Part shown: positions 1 through 9,057 of the stretch, one piece after another
How positions within the stretch are numbered: the stretch's first letter is position 1
How the letters are laid out: each line of letters begins with the position of its first letter
DNA from: Limisphaera sp.
Lineage (GTDB): Bacteria > Verrucomicrobiota > Verrucomicrobiia > Limisphaerales > Limisphaeraceae
Direction: 5' to 3'
NCBI GenBank assembly: GCA_025057755.1
Contig: JANWVC010000033.1
Span: forward strand, 30,086 to 94,085
Length of the DNA stretch: 64,000 nucleotides
Notes under the pieces: generated by a model
Told to the model about the DNA's origin: nothing
Database searches by the model: none
Seen by the model: only the letters and a program-made list of their open reading frames with translations
Translations under genes and position numbers: made by a program

Positions 1-675
1 TCCGAGTAAATTTCGACCACGAATCGTGACCACGGTCCCCGCCCGACCGTTGGTGGGGTCAAACGACTCCACCACAGGCGGCAGGTAAAAAAAAGCAGCG
101 CTGACATTGGTTCCCACGCCAGCTTGTTCCACGCTGATGGGGCCGGTGCTCGCACCCGAAGGCACGTTCACCTGAATGCGTGTGTCCGCCGCCACAAAAA
201 AGCCCGGCGCCAGGACACCATTGAAACGAACCGCTGTGGCGCCGGTAAACTGCACACCCTCAATAGTGACCAAGGTGCCTACATTGCCATAAGTGGGTGA
301 AAAACTGCTGATGTAAGGACCGGGTCCAATGACGGCAAAAGTCCGGGGACTGTAAACCCATCCGCGTCCATTCTTGGCGACGCGGATGTAATCGGTCGTC
401 GCGCCAGCCGGCACCACAGCAACCAGTTGGCTGTCCGCGGTCACCGAGAACTGCGCCGGACGGGAACCAAACTGCACCGCCACCACCGGATCCACGCTGG
501 TTCCGGTATAATAAAAGCCGTGGCCGTGCAGGGTCACCCATGTACCCGGCTGGCCAAAAGAAGGGCTGAAATCCGTGATCACCTGAGCCGAAACCGAGAG
601 GCTGGTGAATGCCAAACTGGCTATTCCCACCAGCCATGGAACGCCTCCTCGTCCTCGCACCACCATCTCTTTCAT
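1..675 (-). CDS. TIG/IPT-repeat exported protein, C-terminus cut by window edge
   Basis: I translated this frame by hand; it is open from an ATG at 675 to the first base, giving 225 residues with no stop. The N-terminus has a positive start and a hydrophobic stretch ending in VSAQ, which looks like a cleaved signal peptide. It is followed by immunoglobulin-like TIG/IPT repeats at about residues 30-115 and 118-196, and the start of a third. Each repeat shows the usual pattern: SFSPTYGNVGTLVTIEG, a VRFNG strand, then V-P-x-GA-TG-I-V. Such repeats occur in large secreted or surface proteins of Verrucomicrobiota and Planctomycetota and act as structural or adhesive modules; the specific role cannot be told here. 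It is divergent from the methyltransferase at 1022. The rest of the protein lies beyond the left edge. Confidence 0.85.
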   Translation of the reverse strand, partial: MKEMVVRGRGGVPWLVGIASLAFTSLSVSAQVITDFSPSFGQPGTWVTLHGHGFYYTGTSVDPVVAVQFGSRPAQFSVTADSQLVAVVPAGATTDYIRVAKNGRGWVYSPRTFAVIGPGPYISSFSPTYGNVGTLVTIEGVQFTGATAVRFNGVLAPGFFVAADTRIQVNVPSGASTGPISVEQAGVGTNVSAAFFYLPPVVESFDPTNGRAGTVVTIRGRNLLG

Positions 676-1021
676 GCCTGCTTTTCCATCGGTCAATCCC
701 CAGGCCCACCCATGTTCTCGACATGCCGAGGCCATCCAATCCCCGGATCGATCCCCCCACATACTTAAACCGATCCAAGAGTCCCATCAATGCCAGGAGG
801 GCCCACACGGCTGGACCGGGCATCATTCGGCTCCGGCCACATGAAAATCCTTGTTTTCCATCGCTTCAACTCAAGTTTCCGAGGCCCTGGGAACATGCTT
901 TTGTCCTTGCTTCACTCCCCCGACCACTTCGAACCACCTGCGCGATGCTGTTTGAGCTTCGCTATGTTCGCTACCTTTCCCAGTTGCCAGCAAGCCTTGG
1001 GACCATTACGAGTGAACCTAT
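676..1021. other. intergenic region between divergent genes
   Basis: This 346-base gap separates the minus-strand TIG protein from the plus-strand methyltransferase, so it should carry promoters for both. The short frames that cross it have no family resemblance and mixed, unlikely composition. I could not place promoter boxes with confidence and saw no hairpin or repeat. Confidence 0.5.
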
Positions 1022-1651
1022 ATGAAAATGCGTCCGACGCTGATTCCCTGGCTGCTGGTGGCTGCGTTGTCCGGCGGAATGATTTTCCTAACGGCGCAGG
1101 CCCAAACCAACGATGTCGCCGTTGCCGAACGTGAACCCGATGTGATTTATGTACCCACGCCCATGCCGGTGGTGGAAAAGATGCTCGAATTGGCCGAGAT
1201 CAAGCCCGGCGACGTGGTTTATGACCTGGGTTGCGGTGATGGACGCATCGTAGTCACTGCTGCAAAAAAATACGGTGTCAAGGCAGTGGGTTTCGATATC
1301 GATCCCCAGCGGGTCAGGGAGGCTCGGGAGAATGTGCGTTCCAACAAAGTTGAGCATTTGGTTACCATCAAGCAGGCGGATATATTTACCTTGGATTTGA
1401 GTGAGGCCACCGTAGTAACCCTTTACCTGCTGCCCGAGCTGAATGTCCGCCTGATGCCTCAATTGGCCAAAATGAAACCTGGCTCTCGTATCGTCTCCCA
1501 CGATTTTGACATGCGCGGTGCGAAGCCGGTGCTGGTCTATCGAATGAACATCGATCCCCCATCCGGCCGAGAAGTGAACGATCGAGAGAGCCGATTCACA
1601 TATGGTTCTCATACGATCTACAAATGGATCGTTCCCTGGGAAAAGGAGTGA
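1022..1651 (+). CDS. class I SAM-dependent methyltransferase with N-terminal export signal
   Basis: 209 residues. Residues 1-28 form a typical signal peptide (basic MKMR, hydrophobic core, then TAQAQ). The mature part is a compact Rossmann methyltransferase: motif I is VYDLGCGDGRI at about residues 67-77, followed by the acidic end of strand 2 in GFDIDP, and a short strand-4 region near LYLLPELN. There is no added substrate-recognition domain, so the target is unknown. Similar small methyltransferases opening with VPTP-x-VV-x-ML are common in Planctomycetota and Verrucomicrobiota, often with a leader. SAM is cytoplasmic, so the leader is puzzling: it may be an uncleaved membrane anchor, or the enzyme may have another role. 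It stands alone, 180 bases before mutS. Confidence 0.85.
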   Translation: MKMRPTLIPWLLVAALSGGMIFLTAQAQTNDVAVAEREPDVIYVPTPMPVVEKMLELAEIKPGDVVYDLGCGDGRIVVTAAKKYGVKAVGFDIDPQRVREARENVRSNKVEHLVTIKQADIFTLDLSEATVVTLYLLPELNVRLMPQLAKMKPGSRIVSHDFDMRGAKPVLVYRMNIDPPSGREVNDRESRFTYGSHTIYKWIVPWEKE

Positions 1652-1831
1652 AGAGAATTCCAGAGGACAAGGCCTGACATTGAGCGACGCGCAGGCCCAG
1701 TCTGTTCAACAAAAGCTTTCCATAAAGCGAGCCCCACCGGACAAGGTGCGGCGTTGATTTGCGGAGTCCTTACGCGAGCCAGCCCTGCAAACGCTTGCTC
1801 TAACTCCCGGGTCCGCAAAGAATGCTTTCGG

Positions 1832-4543
1832 ATGGCCGCAGACGCTCCTCAGACGCCGATGATGGCGCAATACCGGCGCATCAAGGGCGAGTTGCCTCGG
1901 GATGCGCTGCTGTTGTTTCGCCTGGGCGATTTCTACGAAATGTTTTTCGAGGACGCGCGCATCGGGGCGCGCATTCTGGGTCTGGCCCTGACCCGTCGCA
2001 ACGGCGTGCCCATGTGCGGCCTACCCTACCACGCTGCCTCAGCGTACGTAGGGCGTCTCCTCAACGCGGGTTTCAAAGTGGCATTGTGCGATCAAATCGA
2101 GGAGGCCAAGCCCGGCAAACTGGTGAAACGCGAAATCACCGCCATTCTCTCACCCGGCACTCATTGGGACGAACGCCTGCTGCCTCAGGAGCAGAATCAC
2201 TTTTTGGCCGCTGTTTACGCCGATGCTCAGGGCTACGGCCTTGCCGTGGTGGACCTGAGTACCGCAGAATTCCGTGTTACCGAGGTTGAAGATGAGCTAG
2301 CCCTGAAGACAGAGCTGGAGCGATTGCGCCCGGCCGAGATCATTTACCCGGCCGAAGCTCAGCATTTGGCCTCTATATTGTTGGATCCCCCGGCCGGGGC
2401 TGGAGCCAAGGGCACCGAAGGGCTCTCTGCCAACCAACCCCGAATGCCGGGTCGTTCCGCACGAGTTGGCTGGGTCCTTAATCCCTATGAGGACTGGGCT
2501 TTCAGTCCGGAAACTGCCCAGTTTACTCTCCGGGATCACTTTCGAGTCGCCACCCTGGACGGCTTTGGTCTTAGAGGTCGCGCCCGGGCCATTGCTGCGG
2601 CGGGAGCGGCGCTGCACTACTTGAGCCAGCATTTGCGGCGCGATGTTCGCCATCTAACCCGACTGCTTTACTACCATCGCGGGGATCATTTGGTATTGGA
2701 CTCCACCACGCTTCGTCACTTGGAAGTGCTCGAGCCCATGCAGCGGGACGCACCTACAACGGCCTGCTTGTATGGGGTGCTCAATCGCTCGGTCACACCC
2801 ATGGGAGCCCGACGATTGCGCGATTGGCTCAGCCAACCATTGGCGACCCGCGAGGGCATTCTTCGTCGTCAAGAAGCAATCCAAGCGTTTCTCGACCATC
2901 CTGCCGAGCTGGAATCCTTCCGGCATCAACTGGCCGAGGTCCGTGATCTTGAACGCACCCTCAGCCGCCTCAGTTCCGGCAGCGGAAACGCCCGTGATCT
3001 GGTGGCCCTTCGGTTGGCCCTTGAGCAGATGCCGGCTTTGCGGGAGCTCTTGGAGTCACTCAGCCCGGCCGCTTCGCCGGAGCTTTCTCTGCCACCCTTG
3101 ACGGAGGCTCCCAAGGCGAACCCAGCCCTTTTGCTGCGTGATCTGGCCAGGCAAATTGCGGATTTTCCGGATCTGGTTGCGTTGATCCGCGGCGCGATCG
3201 TGGACGATCCGCCTCTATCGGTCCGAGAAGGCGGCATGATTCGGGACGGCTTTGAACCCACCCTGGACGAATTGCGCCGCGCCATGCGTGAAGGGAAGGA
3301 ATGGATCGCCCGGTATCAGGCTGAAGAGATCCAGCGCACCGGCATTGCGTCGCTCAAGGTACGCTACAATTCCGTGTTCGGTTACTACATCGAGGTCACC
3401 AAGGCCAACCTGGACCGCGTGCCGGCTCACTACCAGCGGAAGCAGACCATCGCAAACGGGGAGCGTTTTATTACGCCGGAACTCAAGGAAATCGAAGCCA
3501 AAATCCTCGGCGCAGAGGAACGCAGTCTAAAGCTCGAATATGAGCTCTTTCAAAGCGTCCGGGAACGAGTTCTGGCACATTTGGAGTCCTTACAACAAAC
3601 GGCAGCCGCCCTAGCCGCAGCCGACGCACTGGCAAGCCTGGCTGAGACGGCGCGCCTCCATCAATATTGCCGGCCGCACATCGGCGACGAAGGCGTCCTG
3701 GAGATCCGGGATGGCCGGCATCCGGTCTTGGAACAAGCTATGTTGGATAAACGCTTTGTGCCAAATGACACCTGGCTGGCCAGTGGACCGGCCGCGGCGG
3801 GCCCCAGTACTTCCGACGCAGCCGCATCCCTTTCGTCAGCCGGCGCTTTCCCGCAACCGCCCCAAATTGCCCTGATCACCGGGCCTAACATGGCCGGTAA
3901 GAGCACTTACATTCGGCAAGTGGCCCTCATTGTCCTGCTCGCTCACGTCGGTTCCTTCGTGCCGGCGCGCTCCGCGCGCGTAGATCTCATCGACCGCTTG
4001 TTCACGCGCATCGGCGCTGCAGATGATCTTACCCGCGGCCAAAGTACCTTCATGGTCGAAATGACGGAAACGGCCAACATTCTCCACCATGCGACTGCCC
4101 GCAGCCTCATCGTGCTGGACGAAGTCGGACGCGGCACCAGCACTTTCGATGGCCTCAGCCTCGCGTGGAGCATCATCGAGTACATCCACAACCAGATCGG
4201 CGCCAAGACCCTTTTTGCCACGCACTATCATGAACTAACCGAACTGGCCGCTCGTCTGCCGCGTCTTCAGAACTACAACGTGGCCGTGCGCGAGTGGCGT
4301 GATCAGATTGTTTTCTTATACAAAATCGTCGAGGGCGCCACCGACAAAAGTTACGGGATCCATGTTGCTCGACTGGCTGGAGTCCCCCAAGCTGTACTTG
4401 ATCGGGCCAAGATCATCCTGGCTAACTTGGAGGCGGCCGAATTGAACCCCGATGGCACGCCCCAAACGGGCTCTCGCGCCAAACGGGAACGGGAAAAGCT
4501 GCGTCAATTGGCGCCCCCCGATCAGTTAGATCTCTTCGGCTAA
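1832..4543 (+). CDS. mutS: DNA mismatch repair protein MutS
   Basis: MutS binds mispaired bases and small loops and uses ATP to recruit the rest of the mismatch repair machinery. The protein is 903 residues from the ATG chosen here, close to the family norm; the frame is open further upstream, but MAADAPQTPMMAQYRRIKG aligns with known N-termini. Domain I carries the mismatch-wedging Phe-x-Glu in GDFYEMF (residues 34-36). The core, lever and clamp domains follow, then the ATPase with Walker A GPNMAGKST at about residue 684, the DDLTRGQSTFMVEM region, Walker B LIVLDEVGRGTST and the ATHYHEL switch. A small Ala/Ser/Pro-rich insert (about 650-675) sits just before the ATPase core. The C-terminus ends in DQLDLFG, the usual tail. 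No mutL is nearby. Confidence 0.97.
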   Translation: MAADAPQTPMMAQYRRIKGELPRDALLLFRLGDFYEMFFEDARIGARILGLALTRRNGVPMCGLPYHAASAYVGRLLNAGFKVALCDQIEEAKPGKLVKREITAILSPGTHWDERLLPQEQNHFLAAVYADAQGYGLAVVDLSTAEFRVTEVEDELALKTELERLRPAEIIYPAEAQHLASILLDPPAGAGAKGTEGLSANQPRMPGRSARVGWVLNPYEDWAFSPETAQFTLRDHFRVATLDGFGLRGRARAIAAAGAALHYLSQHLRRDVRHLTRLLYYHRGDHLVLDSTTLRHLEVLEPMQRDAPTTACLYGVLNRSVTPMGARRLRDWLSQPLATREGILRRQEAIQAFLDHPAELESFRHQLAEVRDLERTLSRLSSGSGNARDLVALRLALEQMPALRELLESLSPAASPELSLPPLTEAPKANPALLLRDLARQIADFPDLVALIRGAIVDDPPLSVREGGMIRDGFEPTLDELRRAMREGKEWIARYQAEEIQRTGIASLKVRYNSVFGYYIEVTKANLDRVPAHYQRKQTIANGERFITPELKEIEAKILGAEERSLKLEYELFQSVRERVLAHLESLQQTAAALAAADALASLAETARLHQYCRPHIGDEGVLEIRDGRHPVLEQAMLDKRFVPNDTWLASGPAAAGPSTSDAAASLSSAGAFPQPPQIALITGPNMAGKSTYIRQVALIVLLAHVGSFVPARSARVDLIDRLFTRIGAADDLTRGQSTFMVEMTETANILHHATARSLIVLDEVGRGTSTFDGLSLAWSIIEYIHNQIGAKTLFATHYHELTELAARLPRLQNYNVAVREWRDQIVFLYKIVEGATDKSYGIHVARLAGVPQAVLDRAKIILANLEAAELNPDGTPQTGSRAKREREKLRQLAPPDQLDLFG

Positions 4544-4560
4544 GGCGAAAGATTGTGAGG

Positions 4561-5544
4561 TCAGTGCTGGGCTGCGCCTTTCGAGCGCCATCCTGCGCGG
4601 GACTTTAACGGGACCGCCGCCTGCAGTAACACTGGCCGCAACCGTGCTCCGCCCCAGAAGCTCGCCGGGCCAAAAAGCCAGAGGCCCTTGATCCGAAATT
4701 CATAGGCGGGTTGCACGGCGCGCAAATAGGACCAGATCTCACGCGCGTGCGATTCCACATGGTACGTGGTCACGGCCACCTGGGGGGCCCCATCCCGCAA
4801 GATGCCCTCCGCTCCGCGTAATACATCCAAATCAGCACCTTCGGCATCCACTTTGATCAAATCCCACGGCCCCGGTTGCAAGCCATGGGCGGCACAATAT
4901 TCGTCGAGGGTGGTCGCCTCTACCGTCGCATGCACCGGTTCGCCCCGGCTCGCGCCAATCCGGTTGGCCTCGGGATTATCCCCCTCCATCCAAGGAACGC
5001 AACCCGATTGCGCCGCAACCGCAAATTGCTCCACACGCAGACGATCTGCCACCCCGTTTGCTTGCGCCGCCGCGATCAAGTAGCGGACCGTACGAGCCGA
5101 AGGCTCAAAGGCAACCACGCGTGCCGCCAATGCTTTTCGCAAGACACGACAAGCGAACAATCCCTCGCAAGCGCCCACGTCAATCACCAAACTATCTCGG
5201 TTCAGTGCAATCGGTTCCGTCGTGTAATGGTGCGGGTGCCCAGGTTCCAGCTCCTGGGCAATCACGTGATACGCATTGGCATGCCATGCGCCGAGCCAAA
5301 AAAACGTTAAACCCAGGTCGCTCACGACGACCCTGGTTACGCCGGGCTCTACCGAGTCCACACGGACGAGTTGTTCCAACCGCCGGGCGGCGCGTTGATG
5401 GGTCCATCGCCCAGGGCAAAGCCATTGGCTGCAGCCCCGCCACGCATCTCGCCATGCAAAAGCCCGGGTATCACGCAACGACCACCAGCATTGCAGAGCT
5501 TGACCAAGCAAAAGCAGCGGGTTTTTCTTTCCCTTCAGTAACAT
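4561..5544 (-). CDS. FkbM-family methyltransferase
   Basis: 327 residues from the ATG at 5544, which has a good ribosome-binding site (AGAAGG, about six bases upstream); the frame is open to a TTG 36 bases earlier. The SAM-binding core starts near LVIDVGACEGLFACRV (about residue 145) and continues with VVAFEPSARTVRYL. The second half has the family pattern TTLDEYCAAHGL, then DLIKVDAEGADLDVLRGA and a late HVESHAREIW block. FkbM proteins O-methylate sugars, lipids or polyketides; here the neighbours point to glycan methylation. The gene converges on mutS with 17 bases between stops and is divergent from the glycosyltransferase at 5671. The exact acceptor is unknown. Confidence 0.88.
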   Translation of the reverse strand: MLLKGKKNPLLLLGQALQCWWSLRDTRAFAWRDAWRGCSQWLCPGRWTHQRAARRLEQLVRVDSVEPGVTRVVVSDLGLTFFWLGAWHANAYHVIAQELEPGHPHHYTTEPIALNRDSLVIDVGACEGLFACRVLRKALAARVVAFEPSARTVRYLIAAAQANGVADRLRVEQFAVAAQSGCVPWMEGDNPEANRIGASRGEPVHATVEATTLDEYCAAHGLQPGPWDLIKVDAEGADLDVLRGAEGILRDGAPQVAVTTYHVESHAREIWSYLRAVQPAYEFRIKGLWLFGPASFWGGARLRPVLLQAAVPLKSRAGWRSKGAAQH

Positions 5545-5670
5545 GCCAAGCCTTCTACTCCGCCGGAGCAACCGCAGCAAGGCAGGTTGGCGGGCTGGTC
5601 AGCCCTGCCTCCGGGCGTTACCTGTTGGACTGAATCCTTTCGTCCAAGCGCCATGATACAGCCCCTTCCG

Positions 5671-6906
5671 ATGAAAGTCGCCTGGATCTCATACTTTCCG
5701 GTGGAGTGGATGCCGGAGGCTCCCCCTGAAATTCAAAGGATGCCAAAGCATCATCCTGCCTCGTGGCAACGAGTGCTTCTGCGCCGGTGGATGGAAGACA
5801 ATCCGGATCTGGAGCTGCACATCCTCGCGCTGCGAAAACAGTTTCCACGTTCGTGTCAATTTAGGATCGGACCTGCCACGTTCCATTGCATCCGGACCAT
5901 CGGCGGCTTCCGAGCACCCACCCTCTTTTGGTACGATACGTGGCTGATTGCGAGAACCTTGCGGCAGGTGCGCCCGTCACTGGTTCATGCGTGGGGCACG
6001 GAAAATGGCGCCGCCCTCATTGCTGCCCGTCTTCGGTATCCGTACCTCGTCACCGTCCAAGGGCTCATGTCATGGTACCGCGAGGCCGTTCCCGATCTCC
6101 CCATGTACCATCACATGGCCGCATGGTTGGAGCGCCGAAGCCTGTCACGTGCCCCCTTGGTGACGACAGAGTCACGCTTCGCCGTCGAATTCGTCCGGTC
6201 GAGGTTTCATGCCCCCCGCATCCTACAAATCGAGCATGCACCGGACCCATGCTTTTCGGAAATCGCTCGTCAACCCGCCCAAGGTCAATTTCGATTTCTT
6301 GCAAACGGCAGGTTCGACCTTCGCAAAGGGGCTGACCTGCTTCTGCGTGCTCTGCATCGAATCGCTGCGGAAATCCCGTGGCAACTCATTCATATCGGAC
6401 CGCCCCGCAGCCCTCTGGCGGATCAGTTGCGGGCGGAGCTTGGTCCAACCCTTTGGTCCCGCATCGTGTTTCGGCAGCAGCTCACCCCCGTGGAGGTTGC
6501 GGAGGAACTTGCCCACGCCACACTGATGCTTTGCCCCACCCGTGCTGATGTAAGTCCCAATTCCGTCAAAGAAGCTGTGGTCGCAGGCGTGCCTGTAGTG
6601 GCCAGTCGAACCGGCGGGATCCCGGACTACGTTGTCCCCGGCAAGAACGGTCTTCTATTCGAACCTGGTGACTTAGAAGGCTTCGTCGCAGCCCTGAGAG
6701 AAGCGTGTCGACATCCCCTGTTCAAACTTGGGAAGGTGGACACAGAAACTCTTCACCGGATGCGGGAGTATTTGTCTCCTCAAGTTATGGCACACCGCTT
6801 TCACGAAGCGTATCAGCAGTTGCTAACCCTGGCCGATCATTCAAAGCAGCAGGCCGCGCACGCGTCCGGCGAAGGGCCTACCCGGGCAACCCAAAGTCCT
6901 ACATAA
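5671..6906 (+). CDS. glycosyltransferase family 4
   Basis: 411 residues from the start MKVAWISYFPVEW; an ATG 18 bases upstream at 5653 is also possible. The fold is GT-B: an N-terminal acceptor domain with a VHAWGTENGA segment, then a C-terminal nucleotide-sugar domain beginning about FRFLANGRFDLRKGADLLLRA. The retaining GT4 signature is PNSVKEAVVAGVPVVASRTG followed by GIPDYVVPGKNGLLFEPGD, with the conserved Glu pair spaced as expected. It transfers a sugar from an activated donor, probably during synthesis of a surface polysaccharide or lipid-linked glycan, since sugar-modifying genes lie on both sides. Donor and acceptor cannot be read from the sequence. Confidence 0.9.
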   Translation: MKVAWISYFPVEWMPEAPPEIQRMPKHHPASWQRVLLRRWMEDNPDLELHILALRKQFPRSCQFRIGPATFHCIRTIGGFRAPTLFWYDTWLIARTLRQVRPSLVHAWGTENGAALIAARLRYPYLVTVQGLMSWYREAVPDLPMYHHMAAWLERRSLSRAPLVTTESRFAVEFVRSRFHAPRILQIEHAPDPCFSEIARQPAQGQFRFLANGRFDLRKGADLLLRALHRIAAEIPWQLIHIGPPRSPLADQLRAELGPTLWSRIVFRQQLTPVEVAEELAHATLMLCPTRADVSPNSVKEAVVAGVPVVASRTGGIPDYVVPGKNGLLFEPGDLEGFVAALREACRHPLFKLGKVDTETLHRMREYLSPQVMAHRFHEAYQQLLTLADHSKQQAAHASGEGPTRATQSPT

Positions 6907-6954
6907 TGGTTCAACCCACATTGCCTTTCATCCATGGTGCATCAGGAAGAAATC

Positions 6955-7368
6955 ATGCTAGAGACGTCGCAACCGGGGCAAATGCATGACCTAACCGACC
7001 CGGTGAGCAAGATCGTGGCCCGATCAGGGATTCGCACCGGGCTGGTCCACATCTTCAACCTCGGCAGCACGGCTGCCATCGGCACCATTGAATTCGAACC
7101 CGGTTTGCAGGCAGACCTGCCTCGCGAATTGAACCGATTGCTGCCACCGGGCCGGCACTACGGACACGAGCAAACGTGGCACGATGGCAATGCTCATTCT
7201 CACTTGCAAGCCACGCTCCTCGGTTCCAGCCTGACTGTCCCTGTCCGAGGAGGTCGCCCTGCCTTGGGCACCTGGCAACAAATCTTCCACCTGGAATGCG
7301 ACGTAAAGCCGCGTCAGCGTCGAGTCATCGTCACCGTGATGGGTGAAACTGGGCCGGAGGCGTCCTGA
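6955..7368 (+). CDS. YjbQ/UPF0047 family protein
   Basis: 137 residues, the normal length for this single-domain family. I chose the ATG at 6955 because AGGAAGA lies just upstream; an earlier in-frame ATG at 6934 adds seven unlikely residues. The family core is clear: SGIRTGLVHIFNLGSTAAI, a TIEFEPGL segment, WHDGNAHSHLQATLLGSSLT, then LGTWQQI. The usual HTTAAI signature is replaced by GSTAAI, which is seen in a subset of the family. YjbQ homologues have a weak thiamine-phosphate synthase activity in vitro, but the true role is unsettled. It follows the glycosyltransferase by 48 bases and ends before a possible terminator. Confidence 0.9.
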   Translation: MLETSQPGQMHDLTDPVSKIVARSGIRTGLVHIFNLGSTAAIGTIEFEPGLQADLPRELNRLLPPGRHYGHEQTWHDGNAHSHLQATLLGSSLTVPVRGGRPALGTWQQIFHLECDVKPRQRRVIVTVMGETGPEAS

Positions 7369-8132
7369 CAAAGGCACCGGTCCCTTGTCGCTTCGGACAA
7401 GTTTCGGTTTGCTTCGAATCAGGCGAGTTCATGGACTGTTCGCCTCGCAAGCAATCCCAAGAACGAGCGGTTAAGGAGTTCGGACGCCTGATCAACTGCA
7501 AGTTGGCGTCCTGACGATCTTGGCAACTGGCTCTGATCTCTCCGAAGCGTCCTGCCCGTATGATCGATGGGCAGGTCCGCAGGCCTCTGGCGCCTGGCAT
7601 CTTGTGGGTTCGGCTCATTGGATCGAAAAAGGCCATTTCTTCTCACCCGAAATATTTGAGCGACGGGAGTTCTCTCCAATCCAGACAATTGGGAAATCCG
7701 GCTGGGTCAAACTCGCGCGCTGCACTTTCCTTGCGGCAACATTAAACACAACTCCCAAAAGGCCAGGTGGCTCCAATCGAGTCCCGGTCTCTCCAGCCCC
7801 GCTTGGATGGCCCGAAAAACACAGTCACTTCATCCATGACCAAATGGGAAAGCGTCGCCGTTCCGACGTGCGATCCATCGAAGGGACCTCACACAAGTCG
7901 GGGTCTGGATGAACGACTGCCGTCTTTGGTTCATCGTGGGGTGGTTGCCGCTTGAACTCGTGGGAGGCCGAACGCCACAAAACAAAAATCCTTCCAAGAA
8001 CTCTGCGAGCTCTCCATTGAACGGGGTTCAACACCCGGATGGCCTCCTGGAGCGAGCTTGGAAAGTAAGGACGCAAAATGCTTACACCGTGCGGGATCGA
8101 ACAGTTGCCATAACGACACGATTCCTGAGCGG
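7369..8132. other. 764-base gap between convergent genes
   Basis: No convincing coding region is present; the frames that cross it lack any family pattern. Besides the hairpin at 7384-7401 there is an inverted repeat GGACGCC/GGCGTCC at 7482-7488 and 7505-7511 with an inner AACT/AGTT pair, which would fold into a compact stem. The gap is long for two genes that point toward each other, and may hold a small RNA or a decayed gene. Confidence 0.4.
7384..7401 (+). terminator. possible intrinsic terminator after yjbQ-like gene
   Basis: A 6-bp perfect stem CTTGTC/GACAAG with loop GCTTCG begins 15 bases after the stop at 7368. It is followed by GTTTCGGTTTG, which is only modestly T-rich, so termination strength is uncertain. 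Confidence 0.45.
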
Positions 8133-8948
8133 TTACGATCGCTGCAGGAGGGTTACCACGTCAGTCCCAAACCGGCTGTGTGTCGGACTGGGCGGGCGCA
8201 CTGCTACCAACACGTAGGTGTCTCGGCCCAGCCCCTCCCAGACTTCATTGAAATACTCGCGCAATCCACCGTCCGGCCAGAAGCGCCGGGCCATAAGCTG
8301 AAGGCCGGCTGCTGCAAAGAAAGCTCTGTATTCGGCTAAAGAATAGGGGCGTCTTCGCGGAGCGGGGTCTTCACTTCGATTCCAGCGCCAACTGTTTGGC
8401 CACCAGGGAGGCCGCGGCTCTCGAACAGCAACCATTTTCCCGCCGGGCTTCAGCACGCGTTTAACCTCCCGGAGCACAGCCGTTACGTCGATGGCCTCAT
8501 GCAATGTTGCAGAACAGACCACGAAATCGAAATGACTATTCGGGAACTCTAAATGATAATAATCAGCCGGCATTCGCACGATCTTGTCGCAGCGGGCTTC
8601 CAGGTGCAGGAAAACCCGGGGCGCCAGTTCTTGCAACAGGCGACGCGAAACGTCCGTAGCTACGATTTCCACCACTTGTGGCAGCTTGGACAACTCGGCA
8701 CTCAGAGCACAGGCACCCGCACCGATTTCCAAGATTCGTCCTCGAAATTTGAGGCGCCAACCGCGTTGTAAATGCGCCACCACACGCGGGAAGTCTTGTC
8801 GCAATTGATCCAACCAGGCCCTATCATCCACGGCAGCCTCGGCAAGCAGCCGCTCCGCTCGAGCCTCCGCCAGATGCGTGCGCAGCCGGCCCGTCGGGGA
8901 ATTGTCCCTTCCGACTCGATCCACGTATTTGGACCGGCATATTCGCAT
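8133..8948 (-). CDS. class I SAM-dependent methyltransferase (methyltransferase type 11)
   Basis: 271 residues. After a basic, helical N-terminal 65 residues comes the methyltransferase core: motif I GRILEIGAGACALSAEL (about residues 69-85), the strand-2 acid in VATDVS, FDFVVCSATLHEAIDV for strand 4, and VKRVLKPGGKMVAVREP for the post-motif segment. The C-terminal part includes a Tyr/Arg-rich SLAEYRAFFAAAGL stretch typical of small-molecule or sugar methyltransferases. It is the last gene of the minus-strand polysaccharide block and lies 109 bases after the UDP-glucuronate decarboxylase, so modification of a sugar or lipid carrier is plausible. The substrate is not known. Confidence 0.87.
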   Translation of the reverse strand: MRICRSKYVDRVGRDNSPTGRLRTHLAEARAERLLAEAAVDDRAWLDQLRQDFPRVVAHLQRGWRLKFRGRILEIGAGACALSAELSKLPQVVEIVATDVSRRLLQELAPRVFLHLEARCDKIVRMPADYYHLEFPNSHFDFVVCSATLHEAIDVTAVLREVKRVLKPGGKMVAVREPRPPWWPNSWRWNRSEDPAPRRRPYSLAEYRAFFAAAGLQLMARRFWPDGGLREYFNEVWEGLGRDTYVLVAVRPPSPTHSRFGTDVVTLLQRS

Positions 8949-9057
8949 GGTCGCACGGCACCATAAGCTACGGTTTGAGGCTGCGCAACCCCTTCACAAA
9001 AACGTGTCAAAACGGTTGACGTGTCGTCACGAAGCCGCGCAAATCACCCGTGTCGGG

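Noticed and set aside
260..826. Minus-strand frame of 188 codons
   Set aside because: It is another frame of the TIG-repeat gene; the correct frame shows clear TIG repeats and a signal peptide.
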